From Cordia subcordata (lineage: Eukaryota; Streptophyta; Magnoliopsida; Boraginales; Cordiaceae): 64,000 nt of DNA. The stretch's first letter is position 1. Each line of letters starts with the position of its first letter. Under the pieces are notes generated by a model. It had not been told where the DNA came from and made no database searches. It worked only from the letters and a program-made list of their open reading frames with translations. The translations under genes and the position numbers were made by a program. Below, one piece after another: positions 62,037 through 64,000 of this stretch. The stretch lies in the NCBI GenBank assembly GCA_028554755.1, contig JAPTOF010000029.1, positions 806,001 to 870,000 on the forward strand, read 5' to 3'.

Positions 62037-63941
62037 TATGCTGCTAGGATTAGTATGCCCTAAAGCTCACTTGTACATGACATTTTGGATATGAAACAAT
62101 GTATAATCATATTTTTGTTAAATGGCATTATGAGTTTCTTACATATAATCTCTGTTATGTTTTATTGATGCATGTATGAAGGTCCTTTGACTTGCACTAA
62201 TGACTTGGGTGCGCAGTGAGGCTGGACGCACAGTAGGTTCAAGTCTAGATTTAGTCATGTCATAAATTGAATCCATAACCAAATAGCAGTGTTGGGCACT
62301 CTACTTTGATAAGGTTATATTGAGTAAGTCTCCTCTTTGAGGGTGATCTACCTAGGTCATTGGAGGACTTTCTAGATTTGTCTCAATAGTACGTGTGTCA
62401 CGTATTGGATAGGACCATTGTGAGTATGTTTTCTAGCGACGTACTATCAAAGAAAGAAAACAAGACACTCACTGCTACTAAATGATCATTGCTCTTAATC
62501 TTGAGTATATGTGGATGAACTAATGAAGTTAGGGTTTAGTACTTTGATTCACTGTGGGTGGGATCTTATTTTATTAGGATCAACAGCCTTGTGCATTGAG
62601 TGTAAAGTTCTAATTAATTAGAACATGCATATGCAAAATGGCATCTATGTGCCCCCTTTGGGATTGTCCAAATTTATCATCCGAATCTAGATCTAGTGAT
62701 ACTACCTTTATAGGTGTGTCGGTCATATGGCTTGAGGGTCGCTCCGAGATCAAGAGATTCCATGACCAAGGATGGTTGGCAATAGGACAAGAAACCCAAC
62801 GGAAAAGATACAGCTAAGGAGGTGATAGTACACGGGCCAAAGGACCGATCTTAGCTGTGGGTATACATAGAGGGGCATTATGGTCAGTTATTTAGTAGGT
62901 CAAAGACAAAGTTCACATTCTTTTGTGATAAGCTTTTGGGTAATGACAATTATTCTTGGAGTGCAACTTTGATCTTATGGTGGAATAGATCGAAGTTAAA
63001 AATAATTATTATGTCGCCTAGATCGGGCAAGGATATTTTTAATTATTTTTGGAAGCCAATGATAATTATGTCTTCTTGGTCCCTTCCCTAGTTGAAATGA
63101 CTTTGAGAGAGTAATCTTGAAAGAGCAAATTCCATATTGTGGTAGTAACCTTATTGGGCCAAAGCTTGAAATTGGGTTTGGGCTTTCTTTAGAGTCCAAG
63201 ATAACCTAATTGGGCTAAAATGGTTTCCTATTGGGCTTGGGCCTCCACATGGATTATGGACTATGTGTTGGACTTGGATAATGGGCTTGGCCTAAGTCTT
63301 CCAAGACAAGTGGACAACTTGCAAAATACTACAAAAACAAGTGGACAACTTGCACAAGTCTTCCAAGACAAGATTGACAAGTTTCAAAAAGGAAATACTA
63401 CATGGAAATTTTCTCCCACATTGAAAGTTTAGCAACTTTAGATGCCAAGGTTCTCTCTATAAATAGACAAGACCCTACACCTTTTATGCATTCCACTTTG
63501 TAGTTGATTTCTTCCTTTTTGGCAAGAAAATACAACAACACATAGTACACACTTATTGTGTGATTTTTGCTCTAGTTTTTCAAGAGCATATTACTTTGCT
63601 TCTTCCCACACAAGAGGCTATTCTCTCAAGATAAGTCTCTTTCATCATAGGGAAGAAGACTAGGGAGTTGCTTATTGTGACACTCTTATAGCAAATTTTT
63701 GTAGCCTTGTTCGTGAACGGGAACAAAGCTTGTAATCGGTTTTAGCTTCATCAAAGGCCCCACGCTTCAAGAGGTTAGCTTTATATATTTTTGCAAGCAT
63801 TAGTTATATTCTATATGTTCTTGAGCATGTTCTTGTGTGTGTAATGTGGTTATTTTATTTTCCTAGCATGTTTTCTTAGTTATAATTTAGAAAATATGGA
63901 CTAGGATACCCCACACTTAATAATATCGATCCTACATATGC
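62037..63941 (+). mobile_element. Copia solo LTR (62042-63936), plus strand, TSD TATGC
   Basis: TATGC at 62037-62041 is repeated at 63937-63941. It starts TGCTAGGATTAGTATGCCC and ends GATCCTACA. TATA box TCTCTATAAATAGAC at about 63454-63468. A short direct repeat of ACAAGTGGACAACTTGCA occurs near 63305-63350. It interrupts gag of element C about 15 codons after its ATG. Confidence 0.92.
63454..63468 (+). promoter_or_regulatory. TATA box of the copia solo LTR
   Basis: CTCTATAAATAGA. The same box at the same relative place is seen in the LTRs at 46288, 48894 and 59252 (minus). Confidence 0.55.
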
Positions 63942-64000
63942 TCCCTCAGAATTGTAGCTAGTAAACTGAAAGAAGTCATATTGGATGTCGAACAATAGAT

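Larger units (their letters stand above)
61256..63979 (-). pseudogene. Element C gag, broken and split by a solo LTR
   Basis: It starts at the ATG at 63979 (MTSFSLLATILREHK). After the solo LTR insertion it continues near 62035 with GLNFMDWKRNLDIVLTA, the usual copia Gag start. 61815-61555 reads SFMFVDQSKPITQVAMREL and VREHVLKMIECLNTIEIL, the core Gag domain. The zinc knuckle near 61330-61262 is ruined: two cysteines are changed to Phe and Tyr and the Trp codon is a stop. It is non-functional. Confidence 0.88.
54509..64000 (-). mobile_element. Element C: decayed Ty1/copia retrotransposon, minus strand, 5' end outside the window
   Basis: In element orientation (right to left) the order is gag, protease, integrase, reverse transcriptase, RNase H, PPT and 3' LTR. 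Integrase before RT is diagnostic of Ty1/copia. The reading frame is full of stops and frameshifts. Two solo LTRs of the related copia family are inserted at 58783-60669 and 62042-63936. The left end is placed at a TG dinucleotide at 54509 by analogy and has not been confirmed by a TSD. Confidence 0.9.

Noticed and set aside
1..64000. tRNA, rRNA or other structured RNA genes
   Set aside because: Apart from primer binding sites complementary to tRNA ends, I saw no tRNA-like cloverleaf with A and B boxes. A tRNAscan run could still find one.

Overview
This window is plant nuclear DNA, most likely from an angiosperm (probably a dicot, species not determinable). It is AT-rich and almost entirely nested LTR retrotransposons, solo LTRs and a long tandem repeat. 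I found no intact host gene. The only host gene I recognise is a dead copy of a CIN/TCP4-class TCP transcription factor.

1-41551: the 3' part of one large Ty3/gypsy-type element on the + strand, called B here. Its 3' untranslated region has expanded into about 34 head-to-tail copies of a ~718 bp monomer (1-37990). A short unique stretch, a purine tract (38179-38199) and a 3' LTR (38200-41551) follow. Two smaller related elements of another family (A) sit inside the array: E1 (7867-14733, minus strand, TSD GTTAT) and E2 (19129-25703, plus strand, TSD GTGCA). Both have a tRNA-Asp-type primer binding site, a broken gag-like ORF with CCHC knuckles and no pol, so they look non-autonomous. Each carries one single-copy segment homologous to the array monomer, which points to a retrotransposon 3' UTR as the source of the satellite. 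A copia solo LTR (39853-41339, TSD TAATT) interrupts the B LTR.

41552-49377: a pile of LTRs. It holds the 3' half of a third gypsy LTR family (D', 41552-42529), probably the target into which B inserted. It also holds a complete D solo LTR (42616-44734, TSD TCCAC), a copia 5' LTR followed by an initiator-Met PBS (44950-46782 and 46785-46804), and a copia solo LTR (47566-49377).

49378-54508: the least repetitive part. On the minus strand, 50113-51345 is a TCP4-like pseudogene with its flanks. It has stops, frameshifts and a deletion in the TCP basic region, yet still carries a recognisable miR319 site. A possible CACTA transposon end lies at 53603.

54509-64000: a decayed Ty1/copia element on the minus strand with its 5' end beyond the window. 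Its order is gag, protease, integrase, RT, RNase H and 3' LTR. It is split by two copia solo LTRs (58783-60669, TSD AGGGA; 62042-63936, TSD TATGC).

RNA hairpin motifs recur in the gypsy LTRs and 3' UTRs with compensating stem changes between families, suggesting that structured RNA is conserved in this element group. All coordinates and comparisons were made by eye.
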